Origin: Dehalococcoidia bacterium
GTDB taxonomy: Bacteria; Chloroflexota; Dehalococcoidia; Dehalococcoidales; Fen-1064
Assembly (NCBI GenBank): GCA_011170375.1
Contig: DUEV01000014.1
Coordinates: forward strand, 51,702-115,701
Direction: 5' to 3'
DNA length: 64,000 nt
This document shows, piece by piece, positions 10,210 to 17,413 of this stretch (position 1 is its first letter; each line of letters begins with the position of its first letter). The notes below the pieces were generated by a model, which was given only the letters and a program-made list of their open reading frames with translations, was not told where the DNA came from and did not search any database. The translations under genes were made by a program, and so were the position numbers.

Positions 10210-10245
10210 AGGAAGGGACCGGTGCTATGGTACTGGCCCCTTCCT
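10210..10245 (+). terminator. Intrinsic terminator after the SIMPL gene
   Basis: An inverted repeat pairs AGGAAGGG (10210-10217) with CCCTTCCT (10238-10245), and ACCGGT/ACTGGC extends the stem. A T-rich tail (TGTTAGTT) follows. Confidence 0.75.
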
Positions 10246-10321
10246 TGTTAGTTAAATACTGGATCAGTAAAACTGTTCCTACGTAAAGATGGAATTTCGG
10301 TCTGCTAGATAAGGAGATTTT

Positions 10322-10486
10322 ATGGTAATTGGAATAGTATCTACATTTGCCGTCAGTATTGTCTGTTTTGTTTTTTCTTATCTCTCTGTTACACGTGACG
10401 AGGCTTTTCTGACACTCACTTTTCTGGGGATCGGCGTCGTACTGGCCGGGTGTGGTGTTTATTTCACAACAAAGAGTCGAAACTAG
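10322..10486 (+). CDS. Small two-helix membrane protein (54 aa)
   Basis: ATG at 10322, preceded by TAAGGAG with a 6-base gap; stop TAG at 10484-10486. The 54 residues form two hydrophobic segments (about 3-20 and 27-48) separated by SVTRDE, ending in a basic TTKSRN tail. No family is recognised. The excellent ribosome site and the placement just behind a terminator argue for a real gene. It is likely an inner-membrane micro-protein. Confidence 0.6.
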   Translation: MVIGIVSTFAVSIVCFVFSYLSVTRDEAFLTLTFLGIGVVLAGCGVYFTTKSRN

Positions 10487-10552
10487 AGAGAGTCTGACAT
10501 CGGTCTTCAAATATAGATAATGACTCCCTCATCTCTTAGTACGCACACTTGG

Positions 10553-10933
10553 CTATATCATTACTGCAAAAGGAATATATTTCCCCCACTTCCTGTCCCG
10601 GGCACCTGTCTGAGGCTCTATCATCTCGACCTTGCCATTATCCTTAATGACTACACTCCAGTAATGCAGGCCACGGCCAGACCATAGTCCATACACCCGG
10701 CCTACTCCATTCTCCGCTTTTTTAGACGCCTCCGCTTTAAATATATCAGCCGAGTCGTCACAGTCGTGGAAGTTTACCTGATACGCTATTTTCTTCCACG
10801 CCCTTTTTGCGGCCGGTATTATCAGGGCCAGTTGCTGTTCGGTGACAGGCTTGTACCGCTTGTCAGCCAGGAGCACCAGCGGGGTCTTGCAAGCCCAGGC
10901 AAGCTTGAAGTATACCTTCAGCCATGTCATCAT
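10553..10933 (-). CDS. Lectin-MOA-related (Agglutinin_C-like) protein
   Basis: 126 residues. It contains HDCDDSADIFKAEA near residue 55, GLHYWSVVI near 90 and MIEPQTG near 105. That Cys ... His ... Glu order resembles the papain-like C-terminal domain of the MOA agglutinin, which is also found as small stand-alone phage and bacterial proteins. Cysteine-peptidase activity is therefore possible but unproven. The start is supported by TAGGAGGAATGCG. Family assignment rests on motif recall, so moderate confidence. Confidence 0.55.
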   Translation of the reverse strand: MMTWLKVYFKLAWACKTPLVLLADKRYKPVTEQQLALIIPAAKRAWKKIAYQVNFHDCDDSADIFKAEASKKAENGVGRVYGLWSGRGLHYWSVVIKDNGKVEMIEPQTGARDRKWGKYIPFAVMI

Positions 10934-11518
10934 CGCATTCCTCCTATCGGTTAGTCACGTTTTCCACCATAGGCGAAAACATATCCATAATCGCGATAAG
11001 GTGTGGAGTGTCCAGTCTACCTCACTGGTGTAATTTTCACAACCGACATCTTAACGGGCAGAGGTTACAGTATAAAAAGCGTAAACAAGGCATTTCAACT
11101 ACTATCCAGATATCTTAGCGATAAAATTGTTACCTAAATGTTACTCTATTAGGCAAGATTCTTTACGTCATTGTAACCATGTTGAGTTATAGTGGTAGTG
11201 GTAGTGAAGCTAATGTAACCATTAGGTATTATCGAGCCAAGGACGGGGATAGGTGATGAGAAGGACAGCCATAAAATGCTCCGGCTTTCATACTGCCACA
11301 AATGGTGGTTACTACAGACTCCGTCAACGAAGACGTAGCTACCTGTGGCGCCTGTTTCAGCGAAGTAAAGCGCTGGTGAAAAGATAGCAGCAACCAATCG
11401 CCTTTAATCACCTTTCAGAAATACCCACAATCTACCTTCCACCCCCTTCAAGTTTACTCCTGCTTCTTAATGGACTCCGGACTCATCTTTATCTTTATCA
11501 GACTGCAAAATCACCCTA
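10934..11518. other. Non-coding interval
   Basis: About 585 bases without a convincing gene. It is AT-rich and contains short GTAGTG direct repeats near 11190. A minus-strand open frame (11149-11397) has no ribosome site and a TTG start. The right end is the promoter at 11519. It may be a decayed gene region. Confidence 0.4.
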
Positions 11519-11547
11519 TTGACAACACCTCTCCAAAGGACTACAAT
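11519..11547 (+). promoter_or_regulatory. Promoter, copy 1 of a duplicated cassette
   Basis: TTGACA (11519-11524), a 17-base spacer and TACAAT (11542-11547). About 47 bases around it are nearly identical to the minus-strand promoter at 62209-62181, including the spacer ACACCTCTCCAAAGGAC. It drives the membrane-protein gene at 11636 with a leader of about 80 bases. Confidence 0.7.
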
Positions 11548-11635
11548 CAACTCCCCTGTACAATACTAATACACAGTTGTAACTGACTTCTATAGGCAAA
11601 TCTTGGGTTGCTGAAGGATTTGACAGGTATCTCAA

Positions 11636-12154
11636 ATGAAGCGGGCAATACTCATCATTAGTACTGTGATTGGTTTTGTAACACTTTTGCTGGGACTGTT
11701 CTATCACTTTGCTACTACTAAGAGTGGTTGGGATATAGTAACAGAGGCACTTATTTTAATGATTGCAGGTTTAATTCTGGTCATTGTTCCTATTATTATC
11801 TTTCTACCTTGGAAGCGTATCTTGAATCTTTCGAGCATCGCTCGTGTGACGGAGACACAAAAACACACAGAGGCTCGTTCTATGGCTGCCACAGCAGGTG
11901 TTATAGATATGGTCGTTGGTGCTGTTTATTTATGTATATTCTTAATAAGTTCGACAGTTTATGTAAATTTCACAACGCATTCTGATTCTGACATGACGGG
12001 AGCCATATTAATAAACATTTTTTCTGGGGTTTTCGGAGTGTTGGCAATAGCAGGTGGTATCTTCGCACGAAAACTTAGGAAATGGAGATGGGCACTAGCT
12101 GGTTCTATCTGCTCCGTATTTTCTCTTATAGGAATACTAGCGATTTTTTTATAA
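11636..12154 (+). CDS. Four-helix membrane protein, DUF4064-like
   Basis: 172 residues with four hydrophobic segments (about 5-25, 37-58, 88-110 and 122-170, the last containing two turns). A polar loop of roughly 25 residues separates helices 2 and 3. The overall plan resembles DUF4064 small membrane proteins, but no diagnostic motif is seen. The ribosome site is weak (ACAGGTAT). It is transcribed from the promoter at 11519-11547. Confidence 0.6.
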   Translation: MKRAILIISTVIGFVTLLLGLFYHFATTKSGWDIVTEALILMIAGLILVIVPIIIFLPWKRILNLSSIARVTETQKHTEARSMAATAGVIDMVVGAVYLCIFLISSTVYVNFTTHSDSDMTGAILINIFSGVFGVLAIAGGIFARKLRKWRWALAGSICSVFSLIGILAIFL

Positions 12155-12348
12155 TATCATCCAAGGATGAGTTTCAATAGTCCAAACACAAGCTCCTTTC
12201 ATAGGACAAATCCTATCTCATAGTAGTAGGGCAATCTCTGGCATTAAGTATGAGGTGCTTGGGTAAATAGAGGCTAGCAGGTCTCTAATGGTCTGCCAGC
12301 CTTCTTCTATCCCTTAATATACACCCAAACAGCATTGAATGATCATCA

Positions 12349-12377
12349 TTGACACCCCTGTCCCTGACCTGTAACAT
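12349..12377 (+). promoter_or_regulatory. comM promoter
   Basis: TTGACA (12349-12354), a 17-base spacer and TAACAT (12372-12377), 16 bases before the comM ATG at 12393. An identical copy lies at 6891-6919 in front of the antiporter. Confidence 0.65.
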
Positions 12378-12392
12378 AGTGCACGTACCATC

Positions 12393-13478
12393 ATGTTAGC
12401 CAAAGTAATGAGCTGTGCCACGGTCGGGCTGGAGGGGGTCATCATTGAGGTCGAAGTCGATATCTCCCCAGGCCTCCCCTCCTTCACCATTGTAGGTCTG
12501 CCCGATACCGCCGTCCAGGAAGCACGGGAACGGGTAAGGGCTGCCATCCGCAACTCCGACTTTACCTTCCCGATGAAGCGCATCGTCGTCAATTTGGCCC
12601 CCGCCGACCTCAAAAAGGCTGGCCCGGCCTATGACCTGCCGATTGCCGTCGGTATCCTGCTTGGTTTGGAGCAGGCATCTGCCGATGTCTCCCAGACAGT
12701 CTTACTCGGCGAGCTATCGCTCGACGGTAGCCTGCGCCATACCACCGGCGTCCTGCCCATGGTCGCCGCAACCCACGAGAAGGGTTTCTCCGATATCATC
12801 GTCCCCACCGCCAATGCCCAGGAGGCATCCCTGGTGGACGGTGCCCGGATAATGCCTTTCGATACCCTGTCGCAACTGGTCAGCTACTTCCAGGGGGAGA
12901 TAGCCGCGCCCGAGTGCCAAGCTGAAGCAGTCGATGAATATGTAGTACCGCTATGGGCTACTACTGACCTTGCCCATGTCAAGGGCCAGGAGCATGTCAA
13001 GCGTGCTCTGGAGATAGCCGCCGCCGGTGGCCACAACGTCATCATGATGGGACCTCCCGGGGCAGGTAAAACACTACTGGCACGGTCGCTCCCTTCAATA
13101 CTACCACCGATGACCAACGATGAAGCCCTTGAGGTCACCAAGGTGTACAGCATAAGCGGTCTGCTGCCACCGGACAGCCCGTTTATCCGGCAGCGCCCCT
13201 TCCGCTCTCCCCACTACACCGTCTCCAACGTGGGGCTGGTGGGGGGTGGACGCTTCCCCAGGCCTGGAGAGGTAAGTCTCAGTCACCGCGGGGTGCTCTT
13301 CCTCGATGAGTTACCCGAGTTCGGCCACGCCTTGTTAGAGTTATTACGTCAGCCCCTGGAAGACAAGGTAATCACCATCAGCCGGGCACAGGGCAGTCTG
13401 ACATTTCCCGCTAATTTCATGCTGGTAGGAGCGATGAACCCCTGTCCGTGCAGGGTGCAATTACAAAATTGGAACTGA
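12393..13478 (+). pseudogene. comM: Truncated ComM/YifB Mg-chelatase-like AAA+ protein
   Basis: 361 residues against about 500 for the family. Present are the N-terminal ChlI domain ([20 protein letters not shown]), the Walker [20 protein letters not shown], Walker [12 protein letters not shown] and the sequence down to MNPCPC. There the normal continuation of the AAA lid and C-terminal domain is replaced by RVQLQNWN and a stop. No matching continuation was found in the 120 bases that follow. ComM is a hexameric branch-migration helicase for natural transformation; without the lid and C-terminal domain this copy is probably inactive. The break coincides with the arrival of the dehydrogenase gene downstream. 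Confidence 0.8.
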
Positions 13479-13601
13479 GTGTGGGATTAGTGAAGGTGAG
13501 GAGTGTTTGCGGAACTCCTGAATGAGCTACTGCTACTTGCAAAACACCCCAAACCTATTTATTATCTTAGGTGGGAAAAATCATATTAAAGGAGAGAATA
13601 G

Positions 13602-14378
13602 ATGAAACTGGCAGACGTTAAGAGCATTGGCGTTTTGGGCGCCGGTGTTATGGGGGGTGGTATTTCGCAGTCGGCCATCCTGGCTGGCTACAATATCATT
13701 TGCCGGGACCTGACCGATGAAATACTGGCCAGGACCAAGGATACCATCATCAACGGCCGCTTCGGCCTCAAGGGTGGGGTCGAGCGGGGCAAACAGACCC
13801 AGGAGGAGATGGACGCTGCCCTGGCAAGATTGACCCTGACCACCAAGGTGGAAGACCTCAAAGACTGCGACCTTATTATCGAGGCAATCGGTGGCGGTGA
13901 CACCGGCCAGCTGGAGGACAAGCCACTGAAGCTGAGGGTGTTCGCCGAACTGGACGAGATAGTAAAGAAAGAGGCTGTCTTTGCCAGTAACACGTCCAGG
14001 TTTACCATTGCCGACCTGGCAGCGGCCACCCAGCGTAAGGAGCACTTCATCGGAATGCACCTTTTCAGTCCAGCCAACATTATGAAGCTGGTGGAGGTAA
14101 TCTACACGGCCGATACAACCGAGGATACCATCGTGCTGATCGAAGAACTATCCAAGAGCTGGGGCAAGACACCGGTACGCGTTAAGGACGTACCGGGAGA
14201 CACCGGCTTTATCGGGAACCGTGTCATGGGCGCCGCCAGGAGAGAGGCCATGAAGGTAGTCGAGGAAGGAATCGCTACCGCCGAGGACGTCAATACCGCC
14301 ATGATGCTCGGTTTCAACTGGCCGGCTGGCCCATTACCATTGGCTGGTCGTCCTGGTGCCCGCTCCGGTTGGCAGTAG
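13602..14378 (+). CDS. 3-hydroxyacyl-CoA dehydrogenase, short C-terminus
   Basis: 258 residues. A Rossmann GAGVMGGGIS lies at about 14-23; SNTSRF and HLFSPANIMKLVEV supply the substrate-binding Ser and catalytic His, and FIGNRVMGAARREA begins the C-terminal dimer domain. It would oxidise (S)-3-hydroxyacyl-CoA with NAD+ in beta-oxidation-type pathways. The protein stops soon after GFNWPAGPL, roughly 25-30 residues earlier than FadB/Hbd-type enzymes. It may be a genuine short subfamily or a 3' truncation. AAAGGAGAG precedes the ATG and a terminator follows. Confidence 0.8.
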   Translation: MKLADVKSIGVLGAGVMGGGISQSAILAGYNIICRDLTDEILARTKDTIINGRFGLKGGVERGKQTQEEMDAALARLTLTTKVEDLKDCDLIIEAIGGGDTGQLEDKPLKLRVFAELDEIVKKEAVFASNTSRFTIADLAAATQRKEHFIGMHLFSPANIMKLVEVIYTADTTEDTIVLIEELSKSWGKTPVRVKDVPGDTGFIGNRVMGAARREAMKVVEEGIATAEDVNTAMMLGFNWPAGPLPLAGRPGARSGWQ

Positions 14379-14401
14379 TAAAAACATCAAAGTCAGCAAA
14401 A

Positions 14402-14434
14402 AAGACCGGTGTCAACAGATATGGCACCGGTCTT
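14402..14434 (+). terminator. Intrinsic terminator after the dehydrogenase
   Basis: Perfect 10-base stem AAGACCGGTG (14402-14411) with CACCGGTCTT (14425-14434), 13-base loop, followed by CTACTATATAT. It could also act for the converging minus-strand transcript. Confidence 0.75.
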
Positions 14435-14474
14435 CTACTATATATCTGAAATAAGGATAGCCCTTTAGACTAAA

Positions 14475-14732
14475 TCAGCCTACCAGTCCAAATATCCCCC
14501 CGATGATTATCATGACCAGGCCAACGGCGATAGCTATCCAGCCGCCTGCTTTCAGGGCCCCGGGTTCGGCACGAAACGGCCAGCGATCAAAGAACTCGCG
14601 CAGGTCGGTGCGGGTGGTCAGGGCATCGTAATAGCTCTTCTCTTCACGTTTGCCCCAGATTACGGCGCCCAGACCGAGAAGGATAAACACCCCACCAAGA
14701 ATCACTGGTATCAGCCAACCGCTGGAAGTCAT
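14475..14732 (-). CDS. Small two-helix membrane protein
   Basis: 85 residues from the ATG at 14732, chosen because CGGAGGTGAGATTT directly precedes it; an upstream ATG at 14771 lacks a site. There are two membrane helices (about 5-27 and 60-82), the second glycine-rich, with a charged cytoplasmic loop (GKREEKSYYDALTTRTDLREF). Not a recognised family. It lies downstream of rplL on the same strand, where rpoB is found in many bacteria. Confidence 0.65.
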   Translation of the reverse strand: MTSSGWLIPVILGGVFILLGLGAVIWGKREEKSYYDALTTRTDLREFFDRWPFRAEPGALKAGGWIAIAVGLVMIIIGGIFGLVG

Positions 14733-14828
14733 AAATCTCACCTCCGGGAGGCTATTGAGGTAGGATAGCACACCTGAAGTGCACTCATCAACTAGGTCCG
14801 ATATTAGTGTGCGACCCGAGATAAGGTC

Positions 14829-15335
14829 TTACTGCACCTCGACAGTAGCGCCAGCAGCTTCCAGTTTCTCTTTCATACTGGCAGCCTCGTCCTTGGTGAC
14901 CCCTTCTCTCACGTTTGTAGGGGCACTCTCCACCAGGTCTTTGGACTCTTTCAGACCGAGAGATGTCAGTTCCCGCACCGCTTTTATAACGTTAATCTTA
15001 TTGGCTCCGAAGTCCTTGAGTACAATGGTGAAAGCGGTCTGTTCCTCGGCTTCTGCCGCAGGAGCACCCGCCTCAGCTGCGGCTCCCCCTGCCTGAGCAG
15101 CGACTGCTACTGGAGCAGCGGCGCTAACACCGAATTCCTCCTCCAGAGCCTTAACCAGTTCAGACAACTCAAGAACGCTCATGCTCTTGATGGCATTCAT
15201 TATGTCATCAAGAGATGAAGACTTCTTCGCCTTCTCGGCTTTGGCCGGCGCCTTAGCTTTGGTTGCCTTCGGTTTCTTTCCCTCAGCCTCTTCAGCCGTA
15301 GCTTCCTGTGTTACTTCTGTATTCTCTTCAGTCAT
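14829..15335 (-). CDS. rplL: Ribosomal protein L7/L12 with N-terminal extension
   Basis: 168 residues from the ATG at 15335, which has GGAAGGAGCACAG upstream. Normal L7/L12 is 120-130 residues. Here a Glu/Ala/Lys-rich tail of about 45 residues precedes the usual dimerisation domain ([20 protein letters not shown]). The Ala-rich hinge and the conserved factor-binding domain ([30 protein letters not shown]) follow. L12 recruits translation GTPases on the ribosome stalk. It overlaps rplJ by 8 bases, which suggests translational coupling. Confidence 0.95.
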   Translation of the reverse strand: MTEENTEVTQEATAEEAEGKKPKATKAKAPAKAEKAKKSSSLDDIMNAIKSMSVLELSELVKALEEEFGVSAAAPVAVAAQAGGAAAEAGAPAAEAEEQTAFTIVLKDFGANKINVIKAVRELTSLGLKESKDLVESAPTNVREGVTKDEAASMKEKLEAAGATVEVQ

Positions 15336-15861
15336 TCTGTGCTCCTTCCAGTTGTTCAATTCTAGCCTGTAGTACCCCGGCAAGCCCACGCATCGGACCA
15401 GCGAGGACCCCCACTAATCTCCACAGCGGACTCTGCATCCCGCCAACAACCCTGCCCAGCAGAACCTCACGCGACGGTAACCAGGCAAGGCTATTAACCT
15501 CTTCGGCGGTAAGCATCCGCTCCGGCAGGAAGCCAGCCTTGATACTGGCCGTAGTCCCGGAGGTCCGAATGTAATCGGCCACTGCCCTGGCCATCTGGAT
15601 GATTTCGCCATAGCCAAAGGCTATCGCCACCGGCCCTTCAAAAGAAGCTGCCAGGTCCGGTCGCTCCACCCGTTCGGCAGCAAATCGTGCCAGGGTATTC
15701 TTGACAACCCTGTAAGAGCCGTCCGACTCCTGTACTTTGCGACGCAATGCCGTTATCTCGGAATTTGACAGCCCCCGATAGTCTGTCAGGATAGCGATGT
15801 TACAGTTGGAGAACTCGCTCTGCAAGGCATCAATAATCTTCGCCTTCTTATCTCTAGACAA
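15328..15861 (-). CDS. rplJ: Ribosomal protein L10
   Basis: 177 residues. The N-terminal [20 protein letters not shown] and [16 protein letters not shown] segments are typical of L10, which anchors L12 dimers and binds 23S rRNA at the stalk base. The C-terminal helix that carries L12 is present. GGAGG lies before the ATG. It is preceded by a structured leader and a terminator-like hairpin, and L10 commonly autoregulates through such a leader. Confidence 0.97.
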   Translation of the reverse strand: MSRDKKAKIIDALQSEFSNCNIAILTDYRGLSNSEITALRRKVQESDGSYRVVKNTLARFAAERVERPDLAASFEGPVAIAFGYGEIIQMARAVADYIRTSGTTASIKAGFLPERMLTAEEVNSLAWLPSREVLLGRVVGGMQSPLWRLVGVLAGPMRGLAGVLQARIEQLEGAQND

Positions 15862-16065
15862 ATGCTCCCACCTCCTTACATCCTGTTAAACCGAATACCT
15901 ATTCAAAAAAGTCCTCGTGCCCGCTGCACGAGGACTTATCATTTCAAACCCAGGGCAGTCGCTACCATTAGCAATGGCAAGCTACTACCACGCATTTTCC
16001 TCGGCAGGCAAGCTTTAAGCCACAACCGGCACCCGCTGTCTCAGGATATTTAATTGTTATTTAAT
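15862..16065 (-). ncRNA. L10-type ribosomal leader
   Basis: Upstream of rplJ on the minus strand the transcript would contain GCTTGCCTGCCGAGGAAAA. This resembles the conserved TGCCGAGG core of the ribosomal protein L10 leader. The attenuator hairpin at 15905-15937 follows. Further upstream, 16066-16140 holds GC-rich inverted repeats (GCTGGGT/ACCCAGC) that could be the end of the thiolase transcript. The assignment is by position and core motif; a covariance search was not possible. Confidence 0.6.
15905..15937 (-). terminator. Attenuator hairpin before rplJ
   Basis: Perfect 12-base stem AAGTCCTCGTGC (15909-15920) with GCACGAGGACTT (15926-15937), 5-base loop, followed on the minus strand by six T residues. 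It lies 44 bases before the rplJ start, so it can only control entry into rplJL. Confidence 0.8.
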
Positions 16066-16145
16066 GATGCTGGGTAGGGGGTTGGCACCCAGCCTGAACC
16101 TGGCACCAGCCCCCATATTAACTAGATAGTATCAGGGGTAACTTA

Positions 16146-17369
16146 CTATACCCCTTCCAGCCCAACGATACCTACGAAAATAGCACAACCAGCCGGACCA
16201 CCACCCAAGTTATGTGTCAGCCCCAGCTTGGGGTTCTTTATTTGCCGTGAAGGCTGTCCCGGATTCAGCATATCGTCTGCTTTGCCCTGGAGCTGCTTGT
16301 ACATCTCGTAGAGCATCCGGATGCCACTGGCACCAATTGGATGCCCGAAGCACTTCAGACCGCCATCCGGTTGCACCGGCAGGCCACCATCTAGGTCGAA
16401 GAAGCCATCCTCAATATCCCGCTGGACCTTTCCCCGCTCGCTAAACCTGAGGTCTTCCATAGTGACCGCCTCGGTGATGGAGAAACAGTCATGGACCTCG
16501 GCCATGCTGATTTGCTCGCGTGGATTGGTTATCCCAGCTTCTTTGTAGGCTGCCTCCCCGGCCCTAACAGTAGCCTCAACATGCATGTAGTCGAACTTCG
16601 TGTTAAGGTTGCCGTCATTGGGTGCCATGGCAATCTGCAGCGCCTTAGCAAACATGGGCGGCTCTTTGCCCTTGCGCAAGTTCTTGGCAATCTCCGGTGT
16701 CGTGATAATCGCCGCTGCCGCACCGTCACTGACACCACAACAGTCGTACAGACCCAAAGGCCAGGCAACCATCGGCGCATTGAGAATTGCATCCATGGTG
16801 ACTTCTCTCTGGAAGTGCGCCTTCTTGTGCCGCTGACCATTGGCATGGCTCTTCCACGATACCCGGCCTATCATGTGCTTGCCTTCCTCGTAGCTGAGAC
16901 CATAATGGTCAAAATAGGTCGTGGCCAGCATAGCAAATGACGCCGGTGGCGGGCCCTGTGCCGCTGCCATCAGACCATGACCAGGGCCAGGTATCGAGCC
17001 ATCGGTCAGGCCGCTGAGACCACTGTCCTTGTACTTGTCGCAACCAATAGCCAGCACGATGTCATATACACCAGCAGCCACAGCATAGCTGGCATTGCGG
17101 AATGCGTCTGAAGCTGTAGCACAGGCATTCTCGACTCTGGTAATAGGAATATACTGGAGTCGTAGAGGCTCAGATATTGTCATACCGGTGCCACCGGTTG
17201 CAGTACCTACCCAAGCAGCCTGGATATCCTCCGGCCCTATTCCGGCATCCTCAAAGGCCTCATAGGCAGCCTCCACAATCAGGTCATCGACACTGGCATC
17301 CCAGCGTTCTCCGAACCTGGTGCACCCCATGCCAGCAACAGCCACCCTATCCTTAATACTTCCTGCCAT
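16146..17369 (-). CDS. SCP2-type thiolase family protein
   Basis: About 407 residues, using the second ATG because GGGAGG sits 8 bases before it but only 2 bases before the first ATG at 17375. It has the thiolase fold with VENACATASDAFRNA (nucleophile Cys about residue 85), VHDCFSITE and CFGHPIGASGIR, so the Cys and His of thiolase chemistry are kept. The C-terminus is NLGGGPAGCAIF. It would form or cleave a 3-ketoacyl-CoA, perhaps acetoacetyl-CoA. The partner is probably the HMGS-like/DUF35 fusion 44 bases upstream. It lies inside the ribosomal protein operon, between rplA and rplJ. Confidence 0.85.
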   Translation of the reverse strand: MAGSIKDRVAVAGMGCTRFGERWDASVDDLIVEAAYEAFEDAGIGPEDIQAAWVGTATGGTGMTISEPLRLQYIPITRVENACATASDAFRNASYAVAAGVYDIVLAIGCDKYKDSGLSGLTDGSIPGPGHGLMAAAQGPPPASFAMLATTYFDHYGLSYEEGKHMIGRVSWKSHANGQRHKKAHFQREVTMDAILNAPMVAWPLGLYDCCGVSDGAAAAIITTPEIAKNLRKGKEPPMFAKALQIAMAPNDGNLNTKFDYMHVEATVRAGEAAYKEAGITNPREQISMAEVHDCFSITEAVTMEDLRFSERGKVQRDIEDGFFDLDGGLPVQPDGGLKCFGHPIGASGIRMLYEMYKQLQGKADDMLNPGQPSRQIKNPKLGLTHNLGGGPAGCAIFVGIVGLEGV

Positions 17370-17413
17370 CTTCATTACCTCCCTGATTATCTATTCTGCC
17401 AGTTAATTATATT

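Noticed and set aside
11149..11397. 82-codon minus-strand frame in the 11-kb gap
   Set aside because: TTG start without ribosome site and no family similarity; at most a gene relic.
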